NCBI GenBank assembly: GCA_038255255.1 | Contig: JBBSLL010000009.1 | Location: 26,185 to 90,184, forward strand | Length of the DNA stretch: 64,000 nucleotides | Direction: 5' to 3' | Source: JBBQNY01 sp038255255 | GTDB lineage: Bacteria; Pseudomonadota; Gammaproteobacteria; Xanthomonadales; Ahniellaceae | Shown here: in pieces, positions 51,475 through 59,718 of the stretch | How the letters are laid out: every line of letters starts with the position of its first letter | How positions within the stretch are numbered: position 1 is the stretch's first letter | Made by a program: the position numbers and the translations under genes | The notes under the pieces: model-generated | Told to the model about the DNA's origin: nothing | Seen by the model: the letters and a program-made list of their open reading frames with translations, nothing else | The model's database searches: none

Positions 51475-54336
51475 CTACCGCACCACGCGCCCGTCGGCGT
51501 CGAGCACCTTGATCTCGCCGATGTTCGCGGCGCGCAATGGTGCCTCGATCTGCTTGAGATCGCCGACGACGACCCACGTCAAGGCATCCGGGTCGATGGC
51601 CCTGGCCGCAGCCGTGACCTGCGCGGGCGTCATCGCCTCGATCTCGGCGGCGCGACGCATCACGTAGTCGTCCGGCCGGTCGTAACGCACCATGCCGCCA
51701 AGCGTGCCGAGCACCGCGCGTCCCGTTTCGAAAGAGCCGGGCAAGCTGCGGATTTCCGTCGAACGGATCTTGTCGATCTCCGCGGTCGAGGCCGCGCGCT
51801 TCCCCGACGCATACTCCGCGATTTCGCGCGCCATCTCGGCCTGGGATTCCAGCGTCTTGTCGGTCTGCACCGAGGCGAATGCCATCCACGGGCGCTGCGC
51901 GATCGCGTTCTGCAGGAAGCTCGACGCCCCGTAGGCCCAGTGCTTGTCCTCGCGCAAATTCATGTTGAGGCGCGACGTGAACTCGCCACCGAGTACGGAA
52001 TTGGCGAAGTACAGGCGTATGGCGCCTTCGTCCTTCGTCGAAGGCATGAGCTGGCCGGCGATGAGGGTGGACTGCTGCGCGCCCGGCTGGTCGAGCAGGA
52101 AGATGCGCGGCTTCGCGGGCAGCGGCACGTCGGCAATCGCGGGTGCAGCGGGCACCTGACCAACGCCCGACCAGTCTCCGAGGTGCTTCTCGAGCAATGG
52201 CCGGATCTCGGCCAGCGTTGTATCGCCGACCACCAGCAGGGTCGCGCCCTGCGGCCGCACCCATCGCGCGTGGTAACCGACGAGGTCGTCGCGCGTCAGC
52301 GACTTGATCGAGTCTTCGGTACCCGTGCCGGAAAAGGGAATGCCGTAGGGATGCCCTGCGCCGTATAGCAGCGGAGGCAGGGCACGCAGCGCGAGGCTTT
52401 GCGGCTGCGCCTTTTCCTGCGCGATGCCCGCGAGCCACTGGCCGCGCACGCGCTCGATCTCTTCCGGCTTGAACGCCGGGGCGCGCAACATCGTCGCGAA
52501 CAAGCCGAGCGACGGATCGAGATTTTCCTTGAGCGCCGACAGATACGCACTGCCGCCATCGAGCGACGCGCCCGCGGCGACCGCCGCGCCCAACTGCTCC
52601 GCGCGGTTGCCGAATCCGAGTGCATCGAAGTCACCGGCGCCCTCGTCCATCATCGCCATGGCGAAGGCGGCCGTGCCGAGCCTGGCCTTGTCGTCGCTCG
52701 CGAAGCCGCCGTCGAGCTCGAGGGAGAACTGCACCACCGGGATGTCGTGGCGTTCGGCCAGGATCACGTCGATGCCGTTGGCGAGCTTCGTGCGCTGCAG
52801 TGCCGGGAACTTGAGGCTCGGGAACTCGTCGACGCGGGGCACGCCTTTGCTGCGATCGACGTCACTGGGCACCACGGTGTACTTGGGATCGACCGGCGGC
52901 AGCGTGAGCGGCGCGGCGTCGACCGCAGGCGCCTCTACGACCGGGACGCGCGTACCCGGCACCACCGCCAGCGTGTGATCGCCGGTGGCGAGCCACTTTC
53001 GCGCCGCGGCCTGCACACTCGCGGGCGTGGCTGCATCGAGGGTCACCAGCGACGCGCGGAAGCAGCCGGGATCGCCGGTGTAGACGGCGCACTCCGCCAG
53101 GGCGTCGGCCTTGCCGCCGAAACCACCAATGCGCTCGATGCCGCGCACGAAGCCGGCCTTCAGCACCGTGCGCGCCTGCTCGACTTCAAGCGGGGTCGGC
53201 CCTTCCTCGATCAATCGGTCGATTTCCGCGTCTATCGCGGCCTCGACCCGGGCGATGTCACCGCCCGCCTTTACATCGGCCGTGACCATGAACTGCGAGC
53301 CGAGCTGCGCGGAGTAGGCACCGGACGACACCCGGTCGGCACTGCGGTCGCGATGCACCAGGCGTGTATCGAGCCGCGAGGACTTCGATCCGCCGAGGAT
53401 CTGCGAGAAGAGCTGGAGTTGTTCGAAATCCGGGTCGCCGTAGGCGGCGATGTTCCACACGCGGTAAACACGGGGCTGCGGGACCTGGTCCTGCATCTCG
53501 GCCCGCGTCGCGGCGGCGCGTTGTGCAACGTCGACCGGCGGCTGCGCGAGCTTCGGTCCGGCGGGAATGTCGCCGAAATAGCGCGTCACCTTCTGCTTGG
53601 CGGTGGCGACATCGATGTCACCCGCCAGCACCAGCACTGCGTTGTTGGGGCCGTACCATGCACGGAACCACTGCTTCGCGTCGTCGATCGACGCGGCATC
53701 GAGGTCCGCCATCGATCCGATCACGCCGCGATGGTAGGGATGGTTCGCGGGATACATCGAGCGACCGAGCGTATCCCACACCAGGCCGTAGGGCTGGTTC
53801 TCGCCCTGCCGCTTCTCGTTCTGCACCACGCCGCGCTGCTCGTCGAGGAGCTTCTGGTCGATCGCGCCGACGAAGTGTCCCATGCGGTCCGACTCCATCC
53901 AGAGCGCCATGTCGAGCGCGGTGGTGGGCACGTTCTGGAAATAGTTGGTGCGATCGGGACTGGTCGTGCCGTTCTGGTCGGTGACGCCGACGAGCTCAAA
54001 CGGGGCGAAATATTCGTCGCGGTAGTTCTCAGAGCCCTGGAACATGAGGTGCTCGAAGAGGTGCGCAAAGCCGGAACGCCCGGCGGGTTCGTCCTTGCTG
54101 CCGACGTGGTACCAGACGTTGACGGCGACGATGGGCGCCTTGCGATCGGTGTGCACGATCACGCGCAAGCCGTTCGGCAGCGTGAACTCCTCGTACGGGA
54201 TTTTGACCTGCGTGGCCCCGGCGGCTTTCGCGACGGGCGGCACGCCCTCGCGTAACGTTGCGTCACGTTGCGCACAGCCTGCGATCAGCGTCAGCGCGGC
54301 CATCAACGCCAGCGCCAGAGTCTTTATTGCCGTCAT
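51475..54336 (-). CDS. M16 family zinc peptidase lipoprotein (tandem pitrilysin-like halves)
   Basis: 953 residues from ATG 54336. Signal sequence with lipobox (LIAGC, Cys21), so probably membrane-anchored in the periplasm. Inverted zinc motif HxxEH in 'AHLFEHLMFQ' (His92, Glu95, His96); the distal Glu lies in the 'LLDEQRGVVQNEKRQG' segment. The second half ('ELDGGFASDDKARLGTAAFA' onwards) is another M16 unit without the motif, as usual for the non-catalytic half. Most family members degrade short or unfolded peptides. TTG 54354 and ATG 54348 are alternative starts, but the signal peptide begins at 54336. Confidence 0.92.
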   Translation of the reverse strand: MTAIKTLALALMAALTLIAGCAQRDATLREGVPPVAKAAGATQVKIPYEEFTLPNGLRVIVHTDRKAPIVAVNVWYHVGSKDEPAGRSGFAHLFEHLMFQGSENYRDEYFAPFELVGVTDQNGTTSPDRTNYFQNVPTTALDMALWMESDRMGHFVGAIDQKLLDEQRGVVQNEKRQGENQPYGLVWDTLGRSMYPANHPYHRGVIGSMADLDAASIDDAKQWFRAWYGPNNAVLVLAGDIDVATAKQKVTRYFGDIPAGPKLAQPPVDVAQRAAATRAEMQDQVPQPRVYRVWNIAAYGDPDFEQLQLFSQILGGSKSSRLDTRLVHRDRSADRVSSGAYSAQLGSQFMVTADVKAGGDIARVEAAIDAEIDRLIEEGPTPLEVEQARTVLKAGFVRGIERIGGFGGKADALAECAVYTGDPGCFRASLVTLDAATPASVQAAARKWLATGDHTLAVVPGTRVPVVEAPAVDAAPLTLPPVDPKYTVVPSDVDRSKGVPRVDEFPSLKFPALQRTKLANGIDVILAERHDIPVVQFSLELDGGFASDDKARLGTAAFAMAMMDEGAGDFDALGFGNRAEQLGAAVAAGASLDGGSAYLSALKENLDPSLGLFATMLRAPAFKPEEIERVRGQWLAGIAQEKAQPQSLALRALPPLLYGAGHPYGIPFSGTGTEDSIKSLTRDDLVGYHARWVRPQGATLLVVGDTTLAEIRPLLEKHLGDWSGVGQVPAAPAIADVPLPAKPRIFLLDQPGAQQSTLIAGQLMPSTKDEGAIRLYFANSVLGGEFTSRLNMNLREDKHWAYGASSFLQNAIAQRPWMAFASVQTDKTLESQAEMAREIAEYASGKRAASTAEIDKIRSTEIRSLPGSFETGRAVLGTLGGMVRYDRPDDYVMRRAAEIEAMTPAQVTAAARAIDPDALTWVVVGDLKQIEAPLRAANIGEIKVLDADGRVVR

Positions 54337-54423
54337 GTACCGTTCCATCGCCAAATGAGGCCGGCATCCTATCAGCGGCTGTGCGCGCGCCTGGGCCGAC
54401 CAGCATCTGCGCTAGCCTTTGCC

Positions 54424-54455
54424 TACCCTCTCCCCGTCCCAACGGGGAGAGGCGG
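54424..54455. repeat. Interspersed repeat family D, copy 5 (short)
   Basis: TACCCTCTCCCCGTCCCAAC followed by GGGGAGAGGCGG; hairpin CCTCTCCCCG...CGGGGAGAGG. It lies in the gap between the divergent M16 and SDR genes. Confidence 0.65.
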
Positions 54456-54481
54456 GCCATGAGCGGATATCGGAGGAGTGG

Positions 54482-55180
54482 ATGGCGAGCTATCTCATCA
54501 CCGGCGCGAGCCGCGGCATCGGACTCGAGTTCGCGCGGCAACTCGGCGCGCGCGGCGATCGCGTGGTTGCGGCGTGCCGGCTACCGGGCAAGGCGCGCGA
54601 GCTCAATGAGCTTGCGTTTGCGCATCCGGGTCACGTCAAAGTGCTGCCGGTCGATCTCACCAGGCCGGCGAGCATCGTCGAACTCGCGCGCGAAGCGGCC
54701 ATGGTCGTCGATTCGATCGATGTCGCGATCAACAACGCGGGCGTACTGCCGGAGGGGGAACGCTTCGGCGACATCTCGCTGGAGAACCTTGAAACAAGCC
54801 TGCGCACCAACGCGGTCGGCCCCTTGCTGCTGACGCAGGCGCTGGTGCCGCTGCTGTCGAAAGGCGTGGCGCCGCGAGTCGTCAACATCTCTTCAGTGCT
54901 CGGTTCGATCGGCAGCACCGACGCCTTCGGCACGCCCAGCTATTCGATCAGCAAGGCCGCCCTCAACATGGCCACGCGCCAGTGCGCGCACGCGCTGCGC
55001 GAGCAGGGCATTGCGGTGTTCGCGTTGCACCCGGGCTGGGTGAAGACCGACATGGGCACTGAGCGTGCGCCGATCCCGCCGGCGCGGTCCGTGACCGGCA
55101 TGTTGCGTGTCGTCGATGCGAGCACGCTCAGGGACAGCGGAACCTTCCGCGACTGGCAGGGCAAGGAATTGCCATGGTGA
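54482..55180 (+). CDS. Short-chain dehydrogenase/reductase, sniffer/CsgA-like
   Basis: 232 residues from ATG 54482, preceded by a strong GGAGG. Cofactor motif 'LITGASRGIGLEFARQL', 'DVAINNAGVLPEG', Ser-Tyr-Lys active site in 'NISSVLGSIG' and 'SYSISKAALNMATR', then 'LHPGWVKTDMG'. These match the 'carbonyl reductase sniffer'-like classical SDRs. The cofactor (NADP or NAD) and substrate are not clear. Its stop overlaps the possible ATG start (55174) of the next gene. Confidence 0.9.
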   Translation: MASYLITGASRGIGLEFARQLGARGDRVVAACRLPGKARELNELAFAHPGHVKVLPVDLTRPASIVELAREAAMVVDSIDVAINNAGVLPEGERFGDISLENLETSLRTNAVGPLLLTQALVPLLSKGVAPRVVNISSVLGSIGSTDAFGTPSYSISKAALNMATRQCAHALREQGIAVFALHPGWVKTDMGTERAPIPPARSVTGMLRVVDASTLRDSGTFRDWQGKELPW

Positions 55181-56067
55181 GCCGCGCCGCGTGGCCAGAG
55201 CGCGCTGTCGCTCCTCGCGCTGCTGCTTCTGTAGAGCCGAGCTGCGCTCGGCTGGGGGGCTCGGGGCAGGTTCAAGCCGAGCACAGCTCGGCTCTACAGA
55301 AGCGGGCGTGGGTGTGGGCCGCGGGATTGCTGCTGGCGAGCGGGATCGTGCAGGCGGCGACGATGCAGTACGACGGTCGTGCCACGGACCCCGAGAGCGG
55401 CGCGTTGCTCTACACCGAGCGCCACCTGCTGCGCGAAGCTGCGGGCCGTCCAAGCGAGCGCCTGGTGAGTTATATCTGCCCGGACGGCAATGTCTTCGCG
55501 CGCAAGCGGGTGGACTATGCGCCGTCGACGACCGCACCTTCCTTCCAGCTCGACGACGGCCGCGACGGCTATAGCGAGGGCGTGCGTCGCGACGGTCCGC
55601 GCGTCGTGGCGTTTGTGCGGATGGGCGGGGGCAAGCCCGTCCAGGATGGTGTGCTGCCGCAGGGCCCCCGTCTCGTCGCGGACGCGGGCTTCGACGAATA
55701 CGTGCGGCGCAGCTGGAACGCGCTGGTCGCCGGCAAGACGCTGCCCATCGACTTCGCCGTGCCGGCGAGCCGGCGTGCCTACACCTTCAAGCTACGCAAG
55801 CTTGCGTCCACGACTGTTGCAGGGACTCCGGCGCACGTGTTCCGCCTGAAGGTCAGCGGACTGCTGGGACTCGTCGCGCCCCAGATCGACGTGGCCTACG
55901 CGCAGGCATCGAAGCGGTTGCTGCGCTTCGAAGGCGTGACCAACCTGCGCGATGTGGACGGGAAGCAGTGGACTGCCCGCATCGCGTTCGCGGATCGCGC
56001 CGCCCAGCCAGCCGACGATGCGCAGTGGGCATCAGCGCTCGCCGCGCCGCTGCGCTCGTGCAAGTAG
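55174..56067 (+). CDS. Exported hypothetical protein with a family A palindrome inside its reading frame
   Basis: Frame of 297 residues from ATG 55174, which overlaps the SDR stop. I do not recognise the family. Residues ~18-45 are encoded by a family A repeat ('VEPSCARLGGSGQVQAEHSS'), and only after it comes a signal-peptide-like stretch ('WVWAAGLLLASGIVQAATM'). The mature part (~235 residues) has 'YDGRATDPESGALLYTERHL' and 'SYICPDGNVFARKRVDYAPS', resembling a soluble beta-rich fold. The true start may be an internal GTG (in 'AWVWAAG') rather than 55174, in which case the repeat is 5' untranslated. A family C repeat follows the stop. Confidence 0.7.
   Translation: MVSRAAWPERAVAPRAAASVEPSCARLGGSGQVQAEHSSALQKRAWVWAAGLLLASGIVQAATMQYDGRATDPESGALLYTERHLLREAAGRPSERLVSYICPDGNVFARKRVDYAPSTTAPSFQLDDGRDGYSEGVRRDGPRVVAFVRMGGGKPVQDGVLPQGPRLVADAGFDEYVRRSWNALVAGKTLPIDFAVPASRRAYTFKLRKLASTTVAGTPAHVFRLKVSGLLGLVAPQIDVAYAQASKRLLRFEGVTNLRDVDGKQWTARIAFADRAAQPADDAQWASALAAPLRSCK
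55231..55299. repeat. Palindromic repeat family A, copy 3
   Basis: AGCCGAGC-TGC-GCTCGGCT (55235-55253) and AGCCGAGC-ACA-GCTCGGCT (55275-55293), flanked by GTAG on the left and CTAC on the right, i.e. the opposite arrangement to copies 1 and 2. It lies inside the reading frame of the exported hypothetical gene. Confidence 0.8.
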
Positions 56068-56077
56068 CAAAGAAAAG

Positions 56078-56165
56078 GGAAAAAGGGGTCAGAGTCATTT
56101 TCTCGACCCTAGGCTTTGGCGACCGGAGGGGGCGGACGAAAAAATGACTCTGACCCCCTTTTCCC
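56078..56165. repeat. Palindromic repeat family C, copy 1 (GGGGTCAGAGTCATTTT / AAAATGACTCTGACCCC)
   Basis: Left arm about 56078-56106 and right arm about 56137-56165 are inverted copies around a ~30-bp centre. The right arm contains the ATG (56144) that opens the trmL frame. Three more copies within 4.7 kb (58428, 59088, 60674). Such repeats are typical of REP-like elements moved by RAYT (Y1 transposase) proteins; no RAYT is in the window. Confidence 0.85.
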
Positions 56166-56650
56166 CCATTTGCCTGCATGTGGTTTTGCACCAGCCGGAG
56201 ATCCCGCCCAACACCGGCAACGTCATCCGCCTGTGCGCAAATGCGGGCGCGGCGCTGCACCTGGTGGAACCCCTGGGTTTCACGCTCGACCACGCGAAGC
56301 TGCGGCGCGCCGGGCTCGACTATCACGAGTTTGCCGAGGTACGCGTGCATGCGAGCCTGGAAGACTGCTTCGAGGCCATCGGTTCACCGCGTGTGTTCGC
56401 GCTGTCGACGCGCGGCGTGACGCGCCACGACCAGGCGCGCTTCACGCCGGGCGATGCGCTGCTGTTCGGTGCGGAAACGCGCGGCTTGCCGCAGCAGGTG
56501 CTCGACGGACTGCCAGCCGCACAACGCCTGCGCCTGCCGATGCGTCCCGGCAACCGCAGCCTCAACCTGTCGAACGCGGTCGCGATCGTCGTGTATGAAG
56601 CGTGGCGTCAGCTCGGCTTCGCGGGAAGCGTGGAGCATGGGGGCGCGTAG
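56144..56650 (+). CDS. trmL: tRNA (cytidine(34)-2'-O)-methyltransferase TrmL
   Basis: 168 residues; SPOUT methyltransferase acting on the wobble base of certain leucine tRNAs. Motifs: 'VVLHQPEIPPNTGNVIRLCA', 'LLFGAETRGLPQQVLDG' and the knot 'LRLPMRPGNRSLNLSNAVAI'. TrmL proteins normally begin a few residues before 'VVLHQPEIPPNTG'; the only ATG available here (56144) lies within the right arm of a family C repeat and encodes 'MTLTPFSPICLH'. An in-frame GTG at about 56180 is possible. The TAG stop is the first part of another palindrome (56647). Confidence 0.93.
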   Translation: MTLTPFSPICLHVVLHQPEIPPNTGNVIRLCANAGAALHLVEPLGFTLDHAKLRRAGLDYHEFAEVRVHASLEDCFEAIGSPRVFALSTRGVTRHDQARFTPGDALLFGAETRGLPQQVLDGLPAAQRLRLPMRPGNRSLNLSNAVAIVVYEAWRQLGFAGSVEHGGA

Positions 56651-56722
56651 GTCAGGTCGCGCAAGCGACCTGACGCGCAGCGATCCGGTCCTGTCCCGTC
56701 AGGTCGGCGGCACCGACCTGAC
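56647..56722. repeat. Twin-hairpin repeat (GTCAGGTCGC / GCGACCTGAC) after trmL
   Basis: First hairpin GTCAGGTCGC-GCAA-GCGACCTGAC (56651-56674), second GTCAGGTCGG-cggca-CCGACCTGAC (56698-56722). The leading GTAG supplies the trmL stop codon. It has the same layout as the repeat at 2052-2120, though the stem sequences differ. It lies in the convergent gap between trmL and the OMP gene. Confidence 0.75.
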
Positions 56723-56761
56723 GAATGTGTCGCTTCAATCAGAAGATATTGCGCGAGCGGC

Positions 56762-57334
56762 TTAGAAGCGGACTTCGCCCACGAGAGACAGCACGTTGGT
56801 CTCGAGCGAAATGTCGTCGCCTTCCGGACCGAAGTAATCGTACGAAAGTCCCAGGCTGAATTGCTCGTTGAAGTCGTAACCGACGCTCACGCCTGCATAG
56901 AGGTCCACTGCGTCGTCATCACGGCGCACGACGATGAAGGAGTTGGGGTTCGTCGAACTCGGCACCAGGGTATCGGCGTCAGCTTCCCAGAAGAACGCCC
57001 CGACGCGCGCGCCGAAGAACCAGCTGTTCGCGAACGACGTGCGGTAGTTGCCGCCCAGTGTGAAGCCGCTCACGTCGGCGTCGAGCCGGAAGTTGCGGTC
57101 TTCGCCCTCGAAGCCGCTGAAGTCGACGTAACCCGCTTCGAGACCGAATGCGCCCCAGCGATACCCGCCGGTGAACTGGAAGGAGGTGACGTCGTCGTCG
57201 AAGTCGTTGGCGGTGGTGCTGGCGGAGCCGAGCCGGCCTTGCGCGAAGAACCCGTCGAGATCCTGTGCGGACACGCTGGTGGCGGCGAGCGCCGCGCCGA
57301 AAATCAGCGCCAGGGGAAGTGGTTTGGTTCTCAT
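56762..57334 (-). CDS. Outer-membrane beta-barrel protein (OmpA/OmpX-like porin family)
   Basis: 190 residues from ATG 57334 (GGAG about 8 nt upstream). Signal peptide 'LPLALIFGAALAATSVSA', cleavage before QDLDG. The mature part alternates short beta strands with Asp/Gly turns ('FTGGYRWGAFGLEAGYVDF', 'DLYAGVSVGYDFNEQFSLGL') and ends in Phe ('VGEVRF'), the usual C-terminal signal for outer-membrane assembly. Probably an 8-stranded barrel. No operon partner; convergent with trmL. Function unknown. Confidence 0.85.
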   Translation of the reverse strand: MRTKPLPLALIFGAALAATSVSAQDLDGFFAQGRLGSASTTANDFDDDVTSFQFTGGYRWGAFGLEAGYVDFSGFEGEDRNFRLDADVSGFTLGGNYRTSFANSWFFGARVGAFFWEADADTLVPSSTNPNSFIVVRRDDDAVDLYAGVSVGYDFNEQFSLGLSYDYFGPEGDDISLETNVLSLVGEVRF

Positions 57335-57413
57335 CGTGCACGTCTCCATCAGTAAGTGTGCTTGCGTGATGCAAGCCGGGATGAGAACGCGGACGCTGTG
57401 AAAAGTTCGTTAC

Positions 57414-58448
57414 CTACTGGAACAGGCCCGGGGGATACTCGGGCTTCGGCGACCGCGCGAGCAGTTCGCGCAACGCGGCGTGCGGCGTCAATTCGCCGGC
57501 AAGCACCCGTTGCACCTCGCTGGAAATAGGCAGTTCGATCGCGTGACGTTCGGCCAGGCGCATCACTTCGTTGGCGGTCTGAACGGATTCCACGACCTGC
57601 CCGATCTCCGCAATGGCGTCCTCGAGCTTGACGCCGCGCCCCAGCGCCAGACCAAGCCTGCGATTGCGCGACAGGTCACCCGTGCACGTGAGGACGAGAT
57701 CACCCACGCCCGCAAGACCCATGATGGTCTCCGCGCGCCCTCCAATTGCGATTGTCAGGCGCAGCATTTCGTTGATGCCTCGGGTGATGATGCCCGCGCG
57801 TGCGTTGAGCCCGAGTTGCATGCCGTCGGCCACGCCGGTCGCTACGGCGAGCACGTTCTTCATCGCGCCGCCCAGTTCGGCGCCGATCACGTCGCTGCCG
57901 GTGTAGGCGCGGAACGCGGGCGCGTGCAGCAGATGCGCAACCTGTTCCGCAAACGCGTCATTCTCGGAGTGGACGGTGACTGCGGTGGGCAACCCGGCAG
58001 CGACTTCGCGCGCAAAGGAAGGTCCGGTGACGACCGCGAACGGCACACCGGTGCCGAGAAAACGCTCGGCGACTTCGTGGAGGAACCGCCCGGAGCCGGG
58101 CTCAAAGCCCTTGGTCGCCCAGGCCACGCCGAGCCGTGGCCGGGGTCGGCGCGCGAGCCGCTCGACCAGTTCGGCGAACGCGTGGCTCGGCGTGACGATG
58201 AGCGCGACATCGCAGCCGTCCACTGCGGCATCGAGGTCATCGGTCACCGCGAGTGCGTCGGGCAATTCCGCGTCGGGCAGGTAGCGCGCATTGCGGCGCG
58301 TCTGCCGCATCGAGGCGACCTGCTTCGGATCGCGACCCCACAGCGTGGTGGTCGCGCCATTGCGGGCGAGCAGCATGGCCAGCGCGGTGCCCCACGAGCC
58401 CGCCCCCAGCACCGCGACCCGCAAGGCGGGAAAAGGGGTCAGAGTCAT
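57414..58448 (-). CDS. gpsA: Glycerol-3-phosphate dehydrogenase [NAD(P)+]
   Basis: 344 residues from ATG 58448. Makes sn-glycerol-3-phosphate for phospholipids. Rossmann motif 'VAVLGAGSWGTALAMLLARN' at the N-terminus, 'VTGPSFAREVAAG', catalytic Lys in 'GAELGGAMKNVLAVATGVAD', then 'MGLAGVGDLVLTCTG'. ATG 58448 lies in a family C repeat arm and adds 'MTLTPFPA' before the Rossmann fold; TTG 58424 ('LRVAVLGAGSWG') would give the family's usual length. ATG 58472 is a further possibility. Downstream of secB, the gene order of Enterobacteria (secB-gpsA). Confidence 0.96.
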   Translation of the reverse strand: MTLTPFPALRVAVLGAGSWGTALAMLLARNGATTTLWGRDPKQVASMRQTRRNARYLPDAELPDALAVTDDLDAAVDGCDVALIVTPSHAFAELVERLARRPRPRLGVAWATKGFEPGSGRFLHEVAERFLGTGVPFAVVTGPSFAREVAAGLPTAVTVHSENDAFAEQVAHLLHAPAFRAYTGSDVIGAELGGAMKNVLAVATGVADGMQLGLNARAGIITRGINEMLRLTIAIGGRAETIMGLAGVGDLVLTCTGDLSRNRRLGLALGRGVKLEDAIAEIGQVVESVQTANEVMRLAERHAIELPISSEVQRVLAGELTPHAALRELLARSPKPEYPPGLFQ

Positions 58449-58528
58449 TTTTCGACCTTTGACATTGGTCAACAGCGCCCTCCGCGTCGAAAAGTGACTC
58501 TGACCCCTTTTCGCTTGACCCCTTTTCG
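58428..58528. repeat. Palindromic repeat family C, copy 2, between secB and gpsA
   Basis: Left arm about 58428-58456 (AAAAGGGGTCAGAGTCATTT), right arm about 58485-58512, followed by a partial extra copy (TTGACCCCTTTTCGC, 58514-58528). It contains the ATG assigned to gpsA and ends 1 bp from the secB stop. Confidence 0.85.
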
Positions 58529-58529
58529 C

Positions 58530-59033
58530 TCAGGCGTTGGCCACCGGCTCGGCTGCTGCTGCGGACTGCTGGCGCTGCATCTGGTCAGCGTAGATCTGCT
58601 CGAAATTGATTGGCTGCAACTGGAAGGGCGGGAAACCACCATCCATGATCAGGCCAGCCACGGCCTGCCGGGCGTACGGGAACAACGTATGCGGGCAGAA
58701 GGTGCCGAGCACGGCCTGGAGGTCGCCCGGATGAAATCCGGTGAGTCCGAAAATGCCCGCCTGCTGGACCTCGGCGAGGTAGGCCGTCTTGTCGGCCAGC
58801 TTGCAGGTAACCGTCACGGTCAACACGACTTCGTACAGGTCCTGCCCGACCGAGGCGGTGCGCTGGCCGAGATTGAGCTGGATCTGCGGCTGGCCCTGGT
58901 CCTGGAAGATCTGCGGCGCGGACGGCGCTTCGAATGAAGAGTCCTTTACATAGATCTTCTGCACGTTCACTTGCGCCGTGAGGGGCGCTTCGGCAGCGCC
59001 GTTCGCGAGCGCGCCATTGGTTTCGTCAGCCAT
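58530..59033 (-). CDS. secB: Protein-export chaperone SecB
   Basis: 167 residues. Tetrameric chaperone that holds precursors for SecA. Conserved core 'VNVQKIYVKDSSFEAPSAPQ', 'YEVVLTVTVTCKLADKTAYL' and 'GTFCPHTLFPYARQAVAGL', plus 'GGFPPFQLQPINFEQIYADQ'. N- and C-terminal Ala-rich ends are normal for the family. Lies between the rhodanese gene and gpsA, but without the grxC gene that often sits there; family C repeats lie on both sides. Confidence 0.97.
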   Translation of the reverse strand: MADETNGALANGAAEAPLTAQVNVQKIYVKDSSFEAPSAPQIFQDQGQPQIQLNLGQRTASVGQDLYEVVLTVTVTCKLADKTAYLAEVQQAGIFGLTGFHPGDLQAVLGTFCPHTLFPYARQAVAGLIMDGGFPPFQLQPINFEQIYADQMQRQQSAAAAEPVANA

Positions 59034-59087
59034 CTTGCATCTCCGGAAAAGATCGGGGTGGGAAAAAGAGCGGGATTATCCCATGAA

Positions 59088-59209
59088 AGGGGAAAAGGGG
59101 GTCAGAGTCCCTTTTCGATGAGGTGCGAGGGGCGCAGCCGAGCGTGGGTCGAAAAGGGACTCTGACCCCCTTTTCCCTGGTCGAAAAGGGACTCTGACCC
59201 CCTTTTCCT
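59088..59209. repeat. Palindromic repeat family C, copy 3, with a duplicated right arm
   Basis: Left arm about 59088-59117, right arm about 59149-59177, then a second right-arm copy about 59181-59209. The arms here read GGGGGTCAGAGTCCCTTTTC, so the ATTTT part is changed to CCCTTTT. It fills the gap between the rhodanese gene and secB and reaches the rhodanese stop codon (59208-59210). Confidence 0.85.
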
Positions 59210-59645
59210 AGCGCTTGTCGCGCGTGACGGGCAAGTTCGCGCCGCGCCACGAGGCCAGGCCGCCATCGAGCCAGTTGACCTGCGTGAAGCCGGCCTTGGT
59301 CAGCCTTGTGCACGCAGCCGAGGAGGTCTGTCCGGTGCTGCAATACACCGCCACCGGCATTTCGCGCACTCGTGCCAGGTCCTTGTGCTCGGGATCGAAC
59401 TGGCTGAGCGGCACATGCCGGGCGCCGACGATGTGGCCCGCATCGAAGTCCTTCTGGCTGCTCATGTCGATGAGCAGGGGCGACTGGCGATTGAGCAGCT
59501 GCGTGAAAGCCTGCGGGGTCAGCGCCTTGAACTTGCGGGTCAGCTGGCCGTATTCATGGCTGAGCAGGAACGCCAACAACGCGATGAAGATCGTCGTCAG
59601 GATCATGTGGTTGGCAAGGAAGTCCGGAAGACGCTCGAAAAACAT
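59208..59645 (-). CDS. Membrane-anchored rhodanese-like sulfurtransferase (YibN-like)
   Basis: 145 residues. N-terminal transmembrane segment ('MILTTIFIALLAFLLSH') then a single rhodanese domain: 'LLIDMSSQKDFDAGHIVGAR', and the active-site loop with Cys in 'VAVYCSTGQTSSAACTRL'. This corresponds to YibN, encoded next to grxC-secB-gpsA in E. coli. Sulfur-transfer activity is likely since the Cys is present; the physiological donor is unknown. Confidence 0.9.
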   Translation of the reverse strand: MFFERLPDFLANHMILTTIFIALLAFLLSHEYGQLTRKFKALTPQAFTQLLNRQSPLLIDMSSQKDFDAGHIVGARHVPLSQFDPEHKDLARVREMPVAVYCSTGQTSSAACTRLTKAGFTQVNWLDGGLASWRGANLPVTRDKR

Positions 59646-59718
59646 CGGCAGGTCGCCTGTTGGGGGCGCGGATTATGCCATCGCACCGGCGACGACGATT
59701 CCAGTGGGCACGGAAAAC

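Noticed and set aside
51419..52438. Upstream extension of the DUF4156 frame (to 446 codons)
   Set aside because: It overlaps the M16 peptidase gene in another frame; the lipoprotein signal at 51418 marks the real start.
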